Assembly (NCBI RefSeq): GCF_000758305.1
Contig: NZ_CP009458.1
Location: 1,240,001-1,304,000 of the forward strand
Source of the DNA: Cedecea neteri
GTDB taxonomy: Bacteria > Pseudomonadota > Gammaproteobacteria > Enterobacterales > Enterobacteriaceae
Direction of reading: 5' to 3'
DNA length: 64,000 nucleotides
Positions 29,880-38,781 of the stretch are shown piece after piece; positions within the stretch are counted from its first letter, which is position 1; every line of letters starts with the position of its first letter. The notes beneath the pieces are model-generated. The model was not told the DNA's origin. It made no database searches and was given only the letters and a program-made list of their open reading frames with translations. The position numbers and the translations under genes were made by a program.

Positions 29880-31010
29880 GTGAAAGTATTAACCGTTTTT
29901 GGCACGCGCCCGGAAGCTATTAAAATGGCGCCGTTGGTAGATGCGTTGGCAAAAGACGCGTTTTTTGACGCGAAAGTATGTGTAACGGCGCAGCATCGTG
30001 AGATGCTGGATCAGGTATTACACCTTTTTTCCATTACGCCGGACTTTGACTTAAATATCATGAAGCCGGGGCAGGGCTTGACGGAAATTACCTGCCGTAT
30101 TCTGGAAGGGCTAAAGCCTATTTTGGAATCCTTTAAGCCGGATGTTGTTTTGGTCCATGGCGATACCACTACTACTGTTGCGGCGAGCCTTGCTGCTTTC
30201 TATCAGCGGATCCCTGTCGGGCACGTTGAGGCAGGATTGCGCACTGGCGATCTGTACTCCCCATGGCCGGAGGAAGCAAACCGTACTTTAACCGGACATC
30301 TTGCTTCCTGGCATTTTGCGCCGACGGAAAATTCGCGTCAGAACCTGCTAAAAGAAAATATCAGCGAAGAAAAAATTTTTGTGACCGGCAACAGTGTGAT
30401 TGACGCGTTACTTTCCGTCCGCGATCGGGTCCTGGCTCAAGAAAACGTGCGTCAGGACATCGCGGCGAAACACCCTTTCCTTGATGCCAGTAAAAAAATG
30501 ATTCTGGTTACCGGGCACCGTCGGGAAAGTTTTGGTGATGGTTTTGAGCGTATTTGCCGCGCGCTGGCAAGAATTGCCGCGCAAAACAGCGATGTGCAGA
30601 TAGTGTATCCGGTTCACCTGAATCCAAACGTCAGTGAGCCTGTGAGGCGTATTTTGGGGCATATCGAAAATGTGATTTTGATTGAGCCTCAAGAATATCT
30701 GCCCTTTGTTTATCTCATGAACCACGCATGGCTTATTTTGACGGATTCCGGTGGGATTCAGGAAGAAGCGCCTTCTCTTGGGAAGCCCGTTTTGGTGATG
30801 CGCGAAACTACTGAGCGTCCTGAAGCCGTTGCCGCAGGTACCGTACGGTTAGTGGGGACCGACGAAGAGAGAATTGTCGCCGAAGTCACCCAACTGCTCC
30901 GTAATGAGCATGAATATAATGCGATGAGCCGTGCCCATAACCCTTACGGCGATGGCGAGGCCTGCAGCCGTATTTTAAATGCCTTAAAACAAAATCAGGT
31001 GAAATTATGA
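29880..31010 (+). CDS. wecB: UDP-GlcNAc 2-epimerase (non-hydrolysing)
   Basis: Interconverts UDP-GlcNAc and UDP-ManNAc in the cytoplasm. With the GTG start at 29880 the protein has 376 residues and begins VKVLTVFGTRPEAIK, as in E. coli. An in-frame ATG at 29841 with a strong GGAGG would add 13 residues (MECLHLIQHKRIT), which do not match the family. The motifs VHGDTTTT, HVEAGLRTGD and TDSGGIQEE are complete. It overlaps wecC by 4 bp (ATGA). Confidence 0.94.
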   Translation: MKVLTVFGTRPEAIKMAPLVDALAKDAFFDAKVCVTAQHREMLDQVLHLFSITPDFDLNIMKPGQGLTEITCRILEGLKPILESFKPDVVLVHGDTTTTVAASLAAFYQRIPVGHVEAGLRTGDLYSPWPEEANRTLTGHLASWHFAPTENSRQNLLKENISEEKIFVTGNSVIDALLSVRDRVLAQENVRQDIAAKHPFLDASKKMILVTGHRRESFGDGFERICRALARIAAQNSDVQIVYPVHLNPNVSEPVRRILGHIENVILIEPQEYLPFVYLMNHAWLILTDSGGIQEEAPSLGKPVLVMRETTERPEAVAAGTVRLVGTDEERIVAEVTQLLRNEHEYNAMSRAHNPYGDGEACSRILNALKQNQVKL

Positions 31011-32269
31011 ATTTTTCCACCATCTCCGTAATTGGTCTTGGCTACATTGGCCTACCGACCGCTGCCGCGTTTGCTTCTCGTCAACGTAAAGTGATTGGCG
31101 TGGATATTAATCAGCGAGCGGTGGATACCATCAATCGGGGTGAAATTCACATTATTGAGCCTGATTTAGACAAAGTAGTGAAATCTGCCGTTGATGCTGG
31201 CTACCTGAGCGCCACCGTGCAGCCCGTTGAGGCTGATGCTTATCTTATTGCTGTGCCAACCCCTTTTAAAGGCGATCATGAACCGGACATGGTTTATGTG
31301 AAATCTGCAGCAGAATCCATTGCACCTGTCCTGAAAAAAGGGGCGCTGGTCGTGCTTGAGTCAACTTCTCCCGTCGGCGCGACTGAGCAAATGGCGGAAT
31401 GGCTGGCTGCTTTGCGTCCGGATTTGAGTTTCCCTCAACAAGCGGGAGAGCAGGCGGATATCAATATCGCCTATTGCCCGGAGCGCGTTTTACCGGGGCA
31501 GGTGATGGTTGAACTGATCAAAAACGACCGCGTTGTTGGCGGTATGACGCCGGTATGTTCTGCTCGTGCGAGCGAGCTGTATAACATTTTCCTCGAAGGC
31601 GAATGCGTTATTACCAACTCTCGCACGGCCGAAATGTGCAAGCTCACGGAAAACAGCTTTCGTGATGTCAATATCGCCTTTGCCAACGAACTCTCCCTGA
31701 TCTGTGCAGATCAGGGAATCAACGTCTGGGAATTGATTCGCCTTGCCAATCGCCATCCACGCGTGAATGTGCTGCAGCCAGGGCCGGGTGTCGGAGGGCA
31801 CTGCATCGCGGTAGACCCATGGTTCATCGTATCGCAGAACCCTGAACAAGCCCGTCTTATCCGCACTGCTCGTGAAGTGAATGACGGCAAGCCTTTGTGG
31901 GTGATAAACCAGGTTAAGGCCGCGATAGCCGATTGCCTGGCTGAAACAGGCCGCCGGACCAGCGAGCTGACGATTGCCTGCTTTGGGCTTGCCTTTAAGC
32001 CGAACATTGACGATTTGCGTGAAAGCCCGGCAATGGAAATTGCTGAGCTGTTGGCCGAGTGGCACGGCGGTAAAACGCTGGTCGTCGAACCTAATATCCA
32101 CACGCTACCGGCGAAGCTCGCTGGTCACTGCGAATTAACCTCGCTGGAAGCAGCCCTTAGCCAGGCTGATGTGCTGGTGATGTTAGTTGACCATAACGAA
32201 TTTAAAGCTGTCCCGGCTGACAAAGTGCGTCAGCCGTGGATTGTCGATACCAAAGGTGTTTGGCGGTAA
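31007..32269 (+). CDS. wecC: UDP-ManNAc dehydrogenase
   Basis: NAD-dependent oxidation of UDP-ManNAc to UDP-ManNAcA, the second sugar donor of ECA. It has 420 residues. The Rossmann motif GLGYIGLP is near residues 10-17 and the catalytic cysteine is Cys266 in GVGGHCIAVDP. The next gene is wecD after only 6 bp; E. coli has rffG and rffH here, and no trace of either remains. Confidence 0.96.
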   Translation: MNFSTISVIGLGYIGLPTAAAFASRQRKVIGVDINQRAVDTINRGEIHIIEPDLDKVVKSAVDAGYLSATVQPVEADAYLIAVPTPFKGDHEPDMVYVKSAAESIAPVLKKGALVVLESTSPVGATEQMAEWLAALRPDLSFPQQAGEQADINIAYCPERVLPGQVMVELIKNDRVVGGMTPVCSARASELYNIFLEGECVITNSRTAEMCKLTENSFRDVNIAFANELSLICADQGINVWELIRLANRHPRVNVLQPGPGVGGHCIAVDPWFIVSQNPEQARLIRTAREVNDGKPLWVINQVKAAIADCLAETGRRTSELTIACFGLAFKPNIDDLRESPAMEIAELLAEWHGGKTLVVEPNIHTLPAKLAGHCELTSLEAALSQADVLVMLVDHNEFKAVPADKVRQPWIVDTKGVWR

Positions 32270-32275
32270 CTGACG

Positions 32276-32953
32276 ATGAGCCCAATTCACGGCACCCTGG
32301 CTCCTCTGGACTGGGAAAATCGTTTCTTTGACGTAAACAGCTGCGCGGTTCGCTTCTCTGAGGAAGCCCCTGCGCTGCTGGAAGATCAGTTAAATACCTG
32401 GTCGCGCGTCCAGGCAAAAATTCCCTCTCATCGTACCGACTGGCTGGATGGTCTGCAGCAGCTTGGTTTCCAGCTTGTCGAAGGTGAAGTGGATTTGGTC
32501 CTTTCTGTTGGCACGCAAAATGCAAATATTCCCGTCGATATCGCTCAGCCAAATGATATTCCTGCGCTTCGCCTGGCGGCTTCTCAGGTATTCACGCAAA
32601 GCCGCTTCCGCACGCCCTGGTACAAAGCCGGGGACAGCGGTCGTTTCTATGCGCAATGGATTGAAAACGCTGTCCTTGGCACGTTTGATCATCAGTGCCT
32701 GTTGCTGCAGAACGGCGACGAATGCCTGGGCTTTGTGACCTTGCGGCAGCTAAATGATGCAGAGGCCAGAATTGGCCTGCTTGCCGGACGAGGCTTGGGC
32801 GAGGAACTAATGGCTGCGGCGCAAGACTGGTGTCGTCAGCGTGGTTTGACAACTCTGCGGGTGGCTACTCAGGTGAGCAATACCGCGGCGCTGCGTCGCT
32901 ATATTAAAAGCGGTGCCACCATAGAAAGCACTGCCTTCTGGTTATACAGGTGA
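32276..32953 (+). CDS. wecD: dTDP-4-amino-4,6-dideoxygalactose acetyltransferase
   Basis: A GNAT-family enzyme (RffC) that acetylates dTDP-Fuc4N with acetyl-CoA to give dTDP-Fuc4NAc, the third ECA donor. It has 225 residues (E. coli 224). The C-terminal half carries the acetyl-CoA-binding GNAT core, with RIGLLAGRGLGEELM near 165-180. Its substrate is made by WecE from dTDP-4-keto-6-deoxyglucose, whose usual synthetic genes rffG and rffH are missing from this cluster. Confidence 0.94.
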   Translation: MSPIHGTLAPLDWENRFFDVNSCAVRFSEEAPALLEDQLNTWSRVQAKIPSHRTDWLDGLQQLGFQLVEGEVDLVLSVGTQNANIPVDIAQPNDIPALRLAASQVFTQSRFRTPWYKAGDSGRFYAQWIENAVLGTFDHQCLLLQNGDECLGFVTLRQLNDAEARIGLLAGRGLGEELMAAAQDWCRQRGLTTLRVATQVSNTAALRRYIKSGATIESTAFWLYR

Positions 32954-32957
32954 AAAA

Positions 32958-34088
32958 ATGATCCCATTTAACGCTCCGCCGGTCGTTGGTACAGAACTTG
33001 AATACATGCAGGCTGCTATGGGTAGCGGCAAACTGTGTGGAGACGGGGGATTTACCCGTCGCTGCCAGCAATGGATGGAGCAGCGTTTTGGCAGCAAGAA
33101 AGTGCTGCTGACGCCGTCTTGCACAGCTTCGTTGGAAATGGCCGCTATCCTGCTGGATATCAAGCCTGGCGATGAAGTGATTATGCCGAGCTACACCTTT
33201 GTTTCAACGGCTAATGCCTTTGTGCTTCGGGGCGCTGTCATCGTGTTTGTAGACGTACGTCCTGACACCATGAACATCGATGAAACCAAAATAGAAGCGG
33301 CGATTACCGAAAAAACACGCGTTATTGTGCCGGTTCATTACGCAGGTGTGGCTTGTGAAATGGATACCATCATGGCCATCGCGAAAAAACATAACCTGTT
33401 TGTGGTGGAAGATGCCGCGCAAGGCGTGATGTCTACTTATAAAGGCCGAGCGTTAGGCTCGATTGGCCACATCGGGTGCTTCAGCTTCCATGAGACCAAA
33501 AATTATACTGCGGGTGGTGAAGGCGGCGCGACGCTGATTAACGACCCTGCTTTAATTGAGCGGGCAGAAATCGTCCGTGAAAAAGGCACCAACCGCAGCC
33601 AGTTCTTCCGTGGGCAGGTGGATAAATACACCTGGCGTGATATAGGCTCAAGCTATCTGATGGCAGATCTGCAGGCCGCGTACCTTTGGGCGCAGCTCGA
33701 GGCCGCAGAGAAGATTAATCAGCAGCGCCTTAAGCTATGGCAAAACTATCACGATGCCCTTGCACCCCTGGCTAAAGCCGGGCGCATAGAACTGCCTGTT
33801 GTCCCGGAAGACTGCGTGCAGAACGCCCATATGTTCTACATCAAGCTACGCGATATCGAAGATCGCAGCGCGCTGATTTCCTACCTGAAAGAAGCGGAAA
33901 TCATGGCGGTGTTCCACTATATTCCGCTGCATGCCTGCCCTGCCGGGGAAAAATTTGGTCGATTCCATGGGGAAGATCGCTTCACCACTCGTGAAAGCGA
34001 GCGCCTGCTCCGCTTGCCACTGTTCTACAACCTGTCGCCGGTGAACCAACGCACCGTTATCAATACGCTGCAAAGTTACTTCGCCTGA
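32958..34088 (+). CDS. wecE: dTDP-4-amino-4,6-dideoxygalactose transaminase
   Basis: A PLP-dependent DegT/DnrJ/EryC1 aminotransferase (RffA) that makes dTDP-Fuc4N from dTDP-4-keto-6-deoxyglucose and glutamate. It has 376 residues, the E. coli length. The PLP lysine is Lys181 in FHETKNYTAGGEGG. It follows wecD by 4 bp and precedes wzxE by 1 bp. Confidence 0.96.
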   Translation: MIPFNAPPVVGTELEYMQAAMGSGKLCGDGGFTRRCQQWMEQRFGSKKVLLTPSCTASLEMAAILLDIKPGDEVIMPSYTFVSTANAFVLRGAVIVFVDVRPDTMNIDETKIEAAITEKTRVIVPVHYAGVACEMDTIMAIAKKHNLFVVEDAAQGVMSTYKGRALGSIGHIGCFSFHETKNYTAGGEGGATLINDPALIERAEIVREKGTNRSQFFRGQVDKYTWRDIGSSYLMADLQAAYLWAQLEAAEKINQQRLKLWQNYHDALAPLAKAGRIELPVVPEDCVQNAHMFYIKLRDIEDRSALISYLKEAEIMAVFHYIPLHACPAGEKFGRFHGEDRFTTRESERLLRLPLFYNLSPVNQRTVINTLQSYFA

Positions 34089-34089
34089 G

Positions 34090-35340
34090 ATGTCGTTAGC
34101 TAAAGCTTCAGTGTGGACCGCCGGGTCCACGCTGGTAAAAATTGGTGCCGGGTTGTTGGTGGTCAAAATGCTGGCCGTGGCCTTTGGCCCCTCTGGCGTG
34201 GGACTTGCCGGCAATTTTCGCCAAATGGTGACCGTACTGGGTGTGCTTGCCGGTGCGGGTATTTTTAACGGCGTGACTAAATACGTTGCCGAACATCATG
34301 ACAACCCGGAACAGCTAAAGCGGGTACTCGGCACCTCTTCTGCAATGGTGCTCGGATTTTCTTCCCTGCTGGCGGTGATATTCGTTCTTGCCGCGCAGCC
34401 AATCAGTATCGGGTTGTTTGGCCATGCGGACTACCAGAACCTGGTGCGCCTGGTGGCACTGGTCCAGATGGGGATTGCCTGGGCAAACCTGTCGCTGGCC
34501 ATTATGAAAGGATTTCGCGACGCCGCAGGTAACGCCCTGGCACTGATTGCAGGCAGCTTGATTGGCGTGCTGGCTTACTATGCTTGCTATCGTTTAGGGG
34601 GTTACCAGGGGGCGTTGTTAGGCCTGGCTTTGGTGCCTGCACTGGTTGTTATCCCTGCTGTCGTCATGCTTGTGAGGCGTGAACATGTTCCGCTGAGCTA
34701 CCTGAAGCCGAGCTGGGATAAGCTGCTGGCCAGCCATCTTGGTAAGTTTACTGTGATGGCGCTTATCACCTCAGTTACGCTCCCCGTGGCCTATGTGATG
34801 ATGCGAAACCTGCTGGCGGAGCATTACAGCTGGGATGAAGTCGGTATCTGGCAAGGGGTAAGCAGTATTTCAGATGCTTATCTGCAGTTTATTACCGCAT
34901 CTTTTAGCGTTTATTTGCTGCCTACGCTTGCGCGTCTGAAAGAAAAAAGTGCCATTACGCGAGAAATCGTGCGCTCGCTAAAGTTTGTTCTGCCCGCCGT
35001 GGCGGCGGCAAGCCTGACAGTCTGGCTGCTGCGTGATTTCGCTATCTGGCTGCTGTTTTCACCAAAATTCAGCGCCATGCGTGATTTGTTTGCCTGGCAG
35101 CTGGTGGGGGACGTGCTGAAGGTGGGGGCCTATGTGTTTGGCTATTTGGTTATCGCCAAGGCGTCGCTGCGTTTTTATATTTTGACTGAAATCAGCCAGT
35201 TTGCTCTGCTAACCGGCTTCTCGCGCTGGTTGATACCCGCCCACGGCGCACTGGGGGCGGCTCAAGCTTATATGGCGACTTATATTGTTTATTTTGCGCT
35301 CTGCTGTGGCGTTTTCCTTATTTATCGTAGACGAGCATGA
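34090..35340 (+). CDS. wzxE: ECA lipid III flippase
   Basis: A multi-pass MOP/PST-family transporter that flips undecaprenyl-PP-linked ECA trisaccharide to the periplasmic face. It has 416 residues and about 12 hydrophobic segments spread along its length. Its ATGA overlap with wecF suggests coupled translation. E. coli wzxE mutants accumulate toxic lipid intermediates unless the upstream pathway is blocked. Confidence 0.95.
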   Translation: MSLAKASVWTAGSTLVKIGAGLLVVKMLAVAFGPSGVGLAGNFRQMVTVLGVLAGAGIFNGVTKYVAEHHDNPEQLKRVLGTSSAMVLGFSSLLAVIFVLAAQPISIGLFGHADYQNLVRLVALVQMGIAWANLSLAIMKGFRDAAGNALALIAGSLIGVLAYYACYRLGGYQGALLGLALVPALVVIPAVVMLVRREHVPLSYLKPSWDKLLASHLGKFTVMALITSVTLPVAYVMMRNLLAEHYSWDEVGIWQGVSSISDAYLQFITASFSVYLLPTLARLKEKSAITREIVRSLKFVLPAVAAASLTVWLLRDFAIWLLFSPKFSAMRDLFAWQLVGDVLKVGAYVFGYLVIAKASLRFYILTEISQFALLTGFSRWLIPAHGALGAAQAYMATYIVYFALCCGVFLIYRRRA

Positions 35341-36416
35341 CAACACTGATTCACGTATTGGGATCTGATATCCCTCATCACAATCAGACGGTATTGCGTT
35401 TCTTTAACGACGTTTTAGCCGCCACGACTCCCCATGCCCGAGAATTTCTCGTGGTATCCGGAGATCAATCCCTGTTGTCCGCTTTTCCGGCGCTGTCGAT
35501 CTCCCTTTACCCTTCGAAGCAGGCTATTGCCGCAGACGTTCTGGCAAAAGCCCGAGCTAACCGGCAGCAGCGTTTCTTTTTTCACGGGCAGTTTAACGGC
35601 AGCCTGTGGATTGCTTTGCTGACCGGGGGCCTGAAGCCAGAGCAAATGAACTGGCATATCTGGGGGGCCGATCTTTATGAGGTTTCCCGTAGTATTAAGT
35701 TTCGGCTTTTTTACCAGCTACGCCGTTTTGCTCAGGGGCGGGTGGGGCGCATTTTTGCCACACGTGGGGATTTAAGCTATTTCCATCAGCGCCACCCGCG
35801 GGTGCCTGGTGAGCTGCTGTATTTCCCAACGCGCATGGACCCAGGTCTCAATACAATGGCTGACGAGCCGCAACGCAGCGGGAAGTTAACATTGCTGGTG
35901 GGGAATTCCGGCGATCGAAGTAACCGGCATGTTGATGCCCTCAAAGCGATTCATCAGCAGTTTGGTGACACGGTTCGGGTTGTTGTACCAATGGGTTACC
36001 CGGCAAACAACGATGCTTATATTGCAGAGGTAAAGCAGGCTGGCAGCGATTTGTTTAGCCCGGAAAATCTCGACGTGCTGACGGAAAAAATTGAATTTAA
36101 TGATTACCTTAACCTGCTGCGCGAGTGCGATCTCGGCTATTTTATCTTTGAACGCCAGCAGGGTATCGGCACCCTGTGTTTACTGATTCAGGCCGGGATC
36201 CCCTGCGTGCTGAACCGCAAAAATCCGTTCTGGCAGGATATGGTCGAGCAGCATATTCCGGTGCTCTTTACCGGGGATGCTCTTGATGAAGCGACCGTGA
36301 GAGAGGCTCAACGCCAGCTACGTTTGCTGGATAAGCAAAGCATCGCTTTCTTTAACCCCAACTATATTGATGGGTGGCATCACGCGTTGAGCATCGCGGC
36401 TGGAGAGCAAAAATGA
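35337..36416 (+). CDS. wecF: dTDP-Fuc4NAc:lipid II transferase
   Basis: A glycosyltransferase family 56 enzyme (RffT) that adds Fuc4NAc to complete the ECA trisaccharide on the inner membrane. It has 359 residues. The segment GKLTLLVGNSGDRSNRH (about 181-197) is a conserved nucleotide-sugar-binding region. It overlaps wzxE and wzyE by 4 bp each (ATGA at both ends). Confidence 0.95.
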   Translation: MTTLIHVLGSDIPHHNQTVLRFFNDVLAATTPHAREFLVVSGDQSLLSAFPALSISLYPSKQAIAADVLAKARANRQQRFFFHGQFNGSLWIALLTGGLKPEQMNWHIWGADLYEVSRSIKFRLFYQLRRFAQGRVGRIFATRGDLSYFHQRHPRVPGELLYFPTRMDPGLNTMADEPQRSGKLTLLVGNSGDRSNRHVDALKAIHQQFGDTVRVVVPMGYPANNDAYIAEVKQAGSDLFSPENLDVLTEKIEFNDYLNLLRECDLGYFIFERQQGIGTLCLLIQAGIPCVLNRKNPFWQDMVEQHIPVLFTGDALDEATVREAQRQLRLLDKQSIAFFNPNYIDGWHHALSIAAGEQK

Positions 36417-37801
36417 GTCTGACGCAATTTGGCGGGTTATTTGTTGTCTGGTTCCTGTCGGTCGGGTTTATCGGATTGCTGACGTATCAGGAGTTTCGCC
36501 GCGTGCGCTTTAACTTCAACGTCTTCTTTTCGCTGCTTTACCTGTTGACCTTTTTCTTCGGCTTTCCGTTTACCTGTACCCTGGTGTTTCGTTTTGGGGT
36601 TTCGGTGGTGCCCGCGGACGTGCTGTTGCAGGCTCAGCTTGCGGCGGCCTGTTTCTATGGTATTTACTATGTGACCTATAAAACGCGGCTTAGGGCGAAG
36701 GCAGGGCATACGGAGCGGCGCTCGCTGTTTACCATGAACCGGGTTGAGACGCACCTGACGTGGCTGATGCTGGTGCTGGTGGCGTTGGTCAGCGTCGGCA
36801 TCTTCTTTGCCCATAACGGTTTCTTGCTGTTCAAACTGCACTCTTACAGCCAAATCTTCTCCAGTGAAGTGTCAGGCGTCGCGCTTAAGCGTTTCTTCTA
36901 TTTCTTTATTCCAGCCATGCTGGTGGTGTACTTCCTGCGTCAGGACGGCCGGGCCTGGCTCTTCTTCCTGGTCAGCACTGTCGCCTTTGGCCTGTTGACG
37001 TACATGATTGTCGGCGGGACGCGCGCGAACATCATCATTGCCTTTGCCATTTTCCTGTTTATCGGCATTATTCGCGGCTGGATCTCGCTCTGGATGCTGG
37101 CGGCGGCGGGCGTACTAGGTATCGTCGGGATGTTCTGGCTGGCACTTAAGCGCTATGGATTGAACGTTAGCGGAGACGAGGCGTTTTATACCTTCCTTTA
37201 TCTGACTCGCGACACGTTCTCTCCGTGGGAAAATTTAGGTTTGCTGCTGCAAAACTACGACAAGATCGAGTTCCAGGGGCTGGCACCTATTATTCGCGAT
37301 TTCTACGTATTCATCCCAAGTTGGGTATGGCCAGATCGCCCAGGGACGGTGTTGAATACCGCGAACTACTTCACGTGGCAGGTGCTAAACAACCATTCGG
37401 GACTGGCCATTTCCCCAACCTTGATCGGCTCGCTGGTGGTGATGGGCGGCGTGTGGTTTATCCCACTCGGCGCGGTTGTCGTTGGGCTGATTATCAAATG
37501 GTTTGACTGGCTCTATGAGCTGGCGAACAGGGAAAGCAACCGCTATAAAGCGGCGATTATCTACGCGTTCTGCTTTGGGGCGATTTTCAATATGATCGTT
37601 TTGGCCCGTGAGGGGCTGGACTCTTTTGTGTCGCGTGTGGTGTTCTTCCTCGTCATTTTTGGCGCGTGCCTGGTTGTGGCAAAACTACTTTACTGGCTAT
37701 TTGAAAGTGCAGGGCTCATTCATCAGCGCCTGCGCCGCGTGTCTGCACCTGCTGCCGACACACAAATGCATGACAAGGATATTCATGAACAACTCTACTG
37801 A
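36413..37801 (+). CDS. wzyE: ECA polymerase
   Basis: A polytopic inner-membrane polymerase that joins ECA repeat units in the periplasm, with chain length set by WzzE. It has 462 residues (E. coli 450) and 10 or more hydrophobic helices. The extra length is in the C-terminal cytoplasmic tail. The best-conserved stretch is VGGTRANIIIAFAIF (near 198-214). The start at 36413 is in ATGA overlap with wecF. The 3' end overlaps wecG by 17 bp. Confidence 0.95.
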   Translation: MSLTQFGGLFVVWFLSVGFIGLLTYQEFRRVRFNFNVFFSLLYLLTFFFGFPFTCTLVFRFGVSVVPADVLLQAQLAAACFYGIYYVTYKTRLRAKAGHTERRSLFTMNRVETHLTWLMLVLVALVSVGIFFAHNGFLLFKLHSYSQIFSSEVSGVALKRFFYFFIPAMLVVYFLRQDGRAWLFFLVSTVAFGLLTYMIVGGTRANIIIAFAIFLFIGIIRGWISLWMLAAAGVLGIVGMFWLALKRYGLNVSGDEAFYTFLYLTRDTFSPWENLGLLLQNYDKIEFQGLAPIIRDFYVFIPSWVWPDRPGTVLNTANYFTWQVLNNHSGLAISPTLIGSLVVMGGVWFIPLGAVVVGLIIKWFDWLYELANRESNRYKAAIIYAFCFGAIFNMIVLAREGLDSFVSRVVFFLVIFGACLVVAKLLYWLFESAGLIHQRLRRVSAPAADTQMHDKDIHEQLY

Positions 37802-38525
37802 AGCCCCTTCCTATAATATTCGCGGTCTGAGCCTGCTGGGGTGGCGAGATATGCAGCATGCGCTGGATTATCTCTATGCAGGAGGGAATTTGCGGCAGGG
37901 GACATTGGTGGCAATCAATGCCGAAAAAGTCCTGACGGCAGAAGATGATGAGCAAATTCGCGGCCTTATCGATGCAGCGGAATACAAATACGCCGACGGT
38001 ATCAGCGTCGTTCGTTCCATCCGTAAGAAATTCCCGGAAGCCGTAGTGAACCGCGTTGCCGGTGCCGATTTGTGGGAAGCCTTGATGCAGCGTGCGGGCC
38101 AGGAAGGCACGCCGGTATTTTTGGTGGGCGGTAAGCCTGAGGTGCTGGCACAAACTGAGGCTAAGCTAAGGCAGCTTTGGCAGGTCAATATTGTCGGCAC
38201 TCAGGATGGCTATTTTACGGATGAGCAGCGGCCAGCCTTGTTTGAACGCATTCATGAAAGTGGGGCGGCGATTGTCACGGTAGCGATGGGATCTCCGCGC
38301 CAGGAAATCTTAATGCAAGAGTGCCGGAAAGTGCATTCTCAGGCACTTTATATGGGCGTCGGTGGTACATATGACGTATTTACCGGACGAGTAAAGCGAG
38401 CGCCTAAAGTCTGGCAAAACTTAGGTCTGGAATGGCTATACCGCCTGCTTTCACAGCCGACTCGCATTAAACGGCAGCTGCGTCTGCTGCGCTATCAGCG
38501 CTGGCACCTTACCGGTAAGCTTTAA
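37785..38525 (+). CDS. wecG: UDP-ManNAcA:lipid I transferase
   Basis: A glycosyltransferase family 26 (WecG/TagA) enzyme that adds ManNAcA to GlcNAc-PP-undecaprenol, forming lipid II. It has 246 residues, the E. coli length. Motifs NAEKV, KYADGISVV and GGKPEVLAQTEAKL are present. The start at 37785 (MNNSTEAPSY) lies inside the last codons of wzyE. It is the last gene of the ECA cluster and is followed by a terminator. Confidence 0.95.
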   Translation: MNNSTEAPSYNIRGLSLLGWRDMQHALDYLYAGGNLRQGTLVAINAEKVLTAEDDEQIRGLIDAAEYKYADGISVVRSIRKKFPEAVVNRVAGADLWEALMQRAGQEGTPVFLVGGKPEVLAQTEAKLRQLWQVNIVGTQDGYFTDEQRPALFERIHESGAAIVTVAMGSPRQEILMQECRKVHSQALYMGVGGTYDVFTGRVKRAPKVWQNLGLEWLYRLLSQPTRIKRQLRLLRYQRWHLTGKL

Positions 38526-38533
38526 ACCTTTCG

Positions 38534-38562
38534 ACGCGCCGATCCAGGCGCGTTTTGCTTTT
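38534..38562 (+). terminator. Intrinsic terminator after wecG
   Basis: The stem ACGCGCC/GGCGCGT with a 6-nt loop is followed by TTTGCTTTT. It ends the ECA operon. Confidence 0.85.
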
Positions 38563-38720
38563 CCTGCATGATTTTCAACCAGACTTATTCCAGTTTGTTA
38601 CGCAGTTATTTGTAATTTTGTAAAAAATACGGAACCATTGCGCCCACTCGATGCAGTGCCGTAGTGATGTTGCGCCAGCAAATCTCTTGCCGACGCTGCA
38701 TGGCCTGTTATTGAGTCTGG

Positions 38721-38770
38721 CAACAACCAAACACAATAACCGGTAAAAACCGGAGTAAAGCAAACACAAT
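38721..38770 (+). promoter_or_regulatory. CA-rich GcvB-type target patches in the yifK leader
   Basis: Two CA-rich stretches, CAACAACCAAACACAATA (38721-38738) and CAAACACAAT (38761-38770), precede the ribosome site AGAGGA. E. coli and Salmonella yifK mRNA is repressed by the GU-rich R1 region of the sRNA GcvB through such sequences. The pairing here is inferred. Confidence 0.55.
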
Positions 38771-38781
38771 ACAGAGGATTT

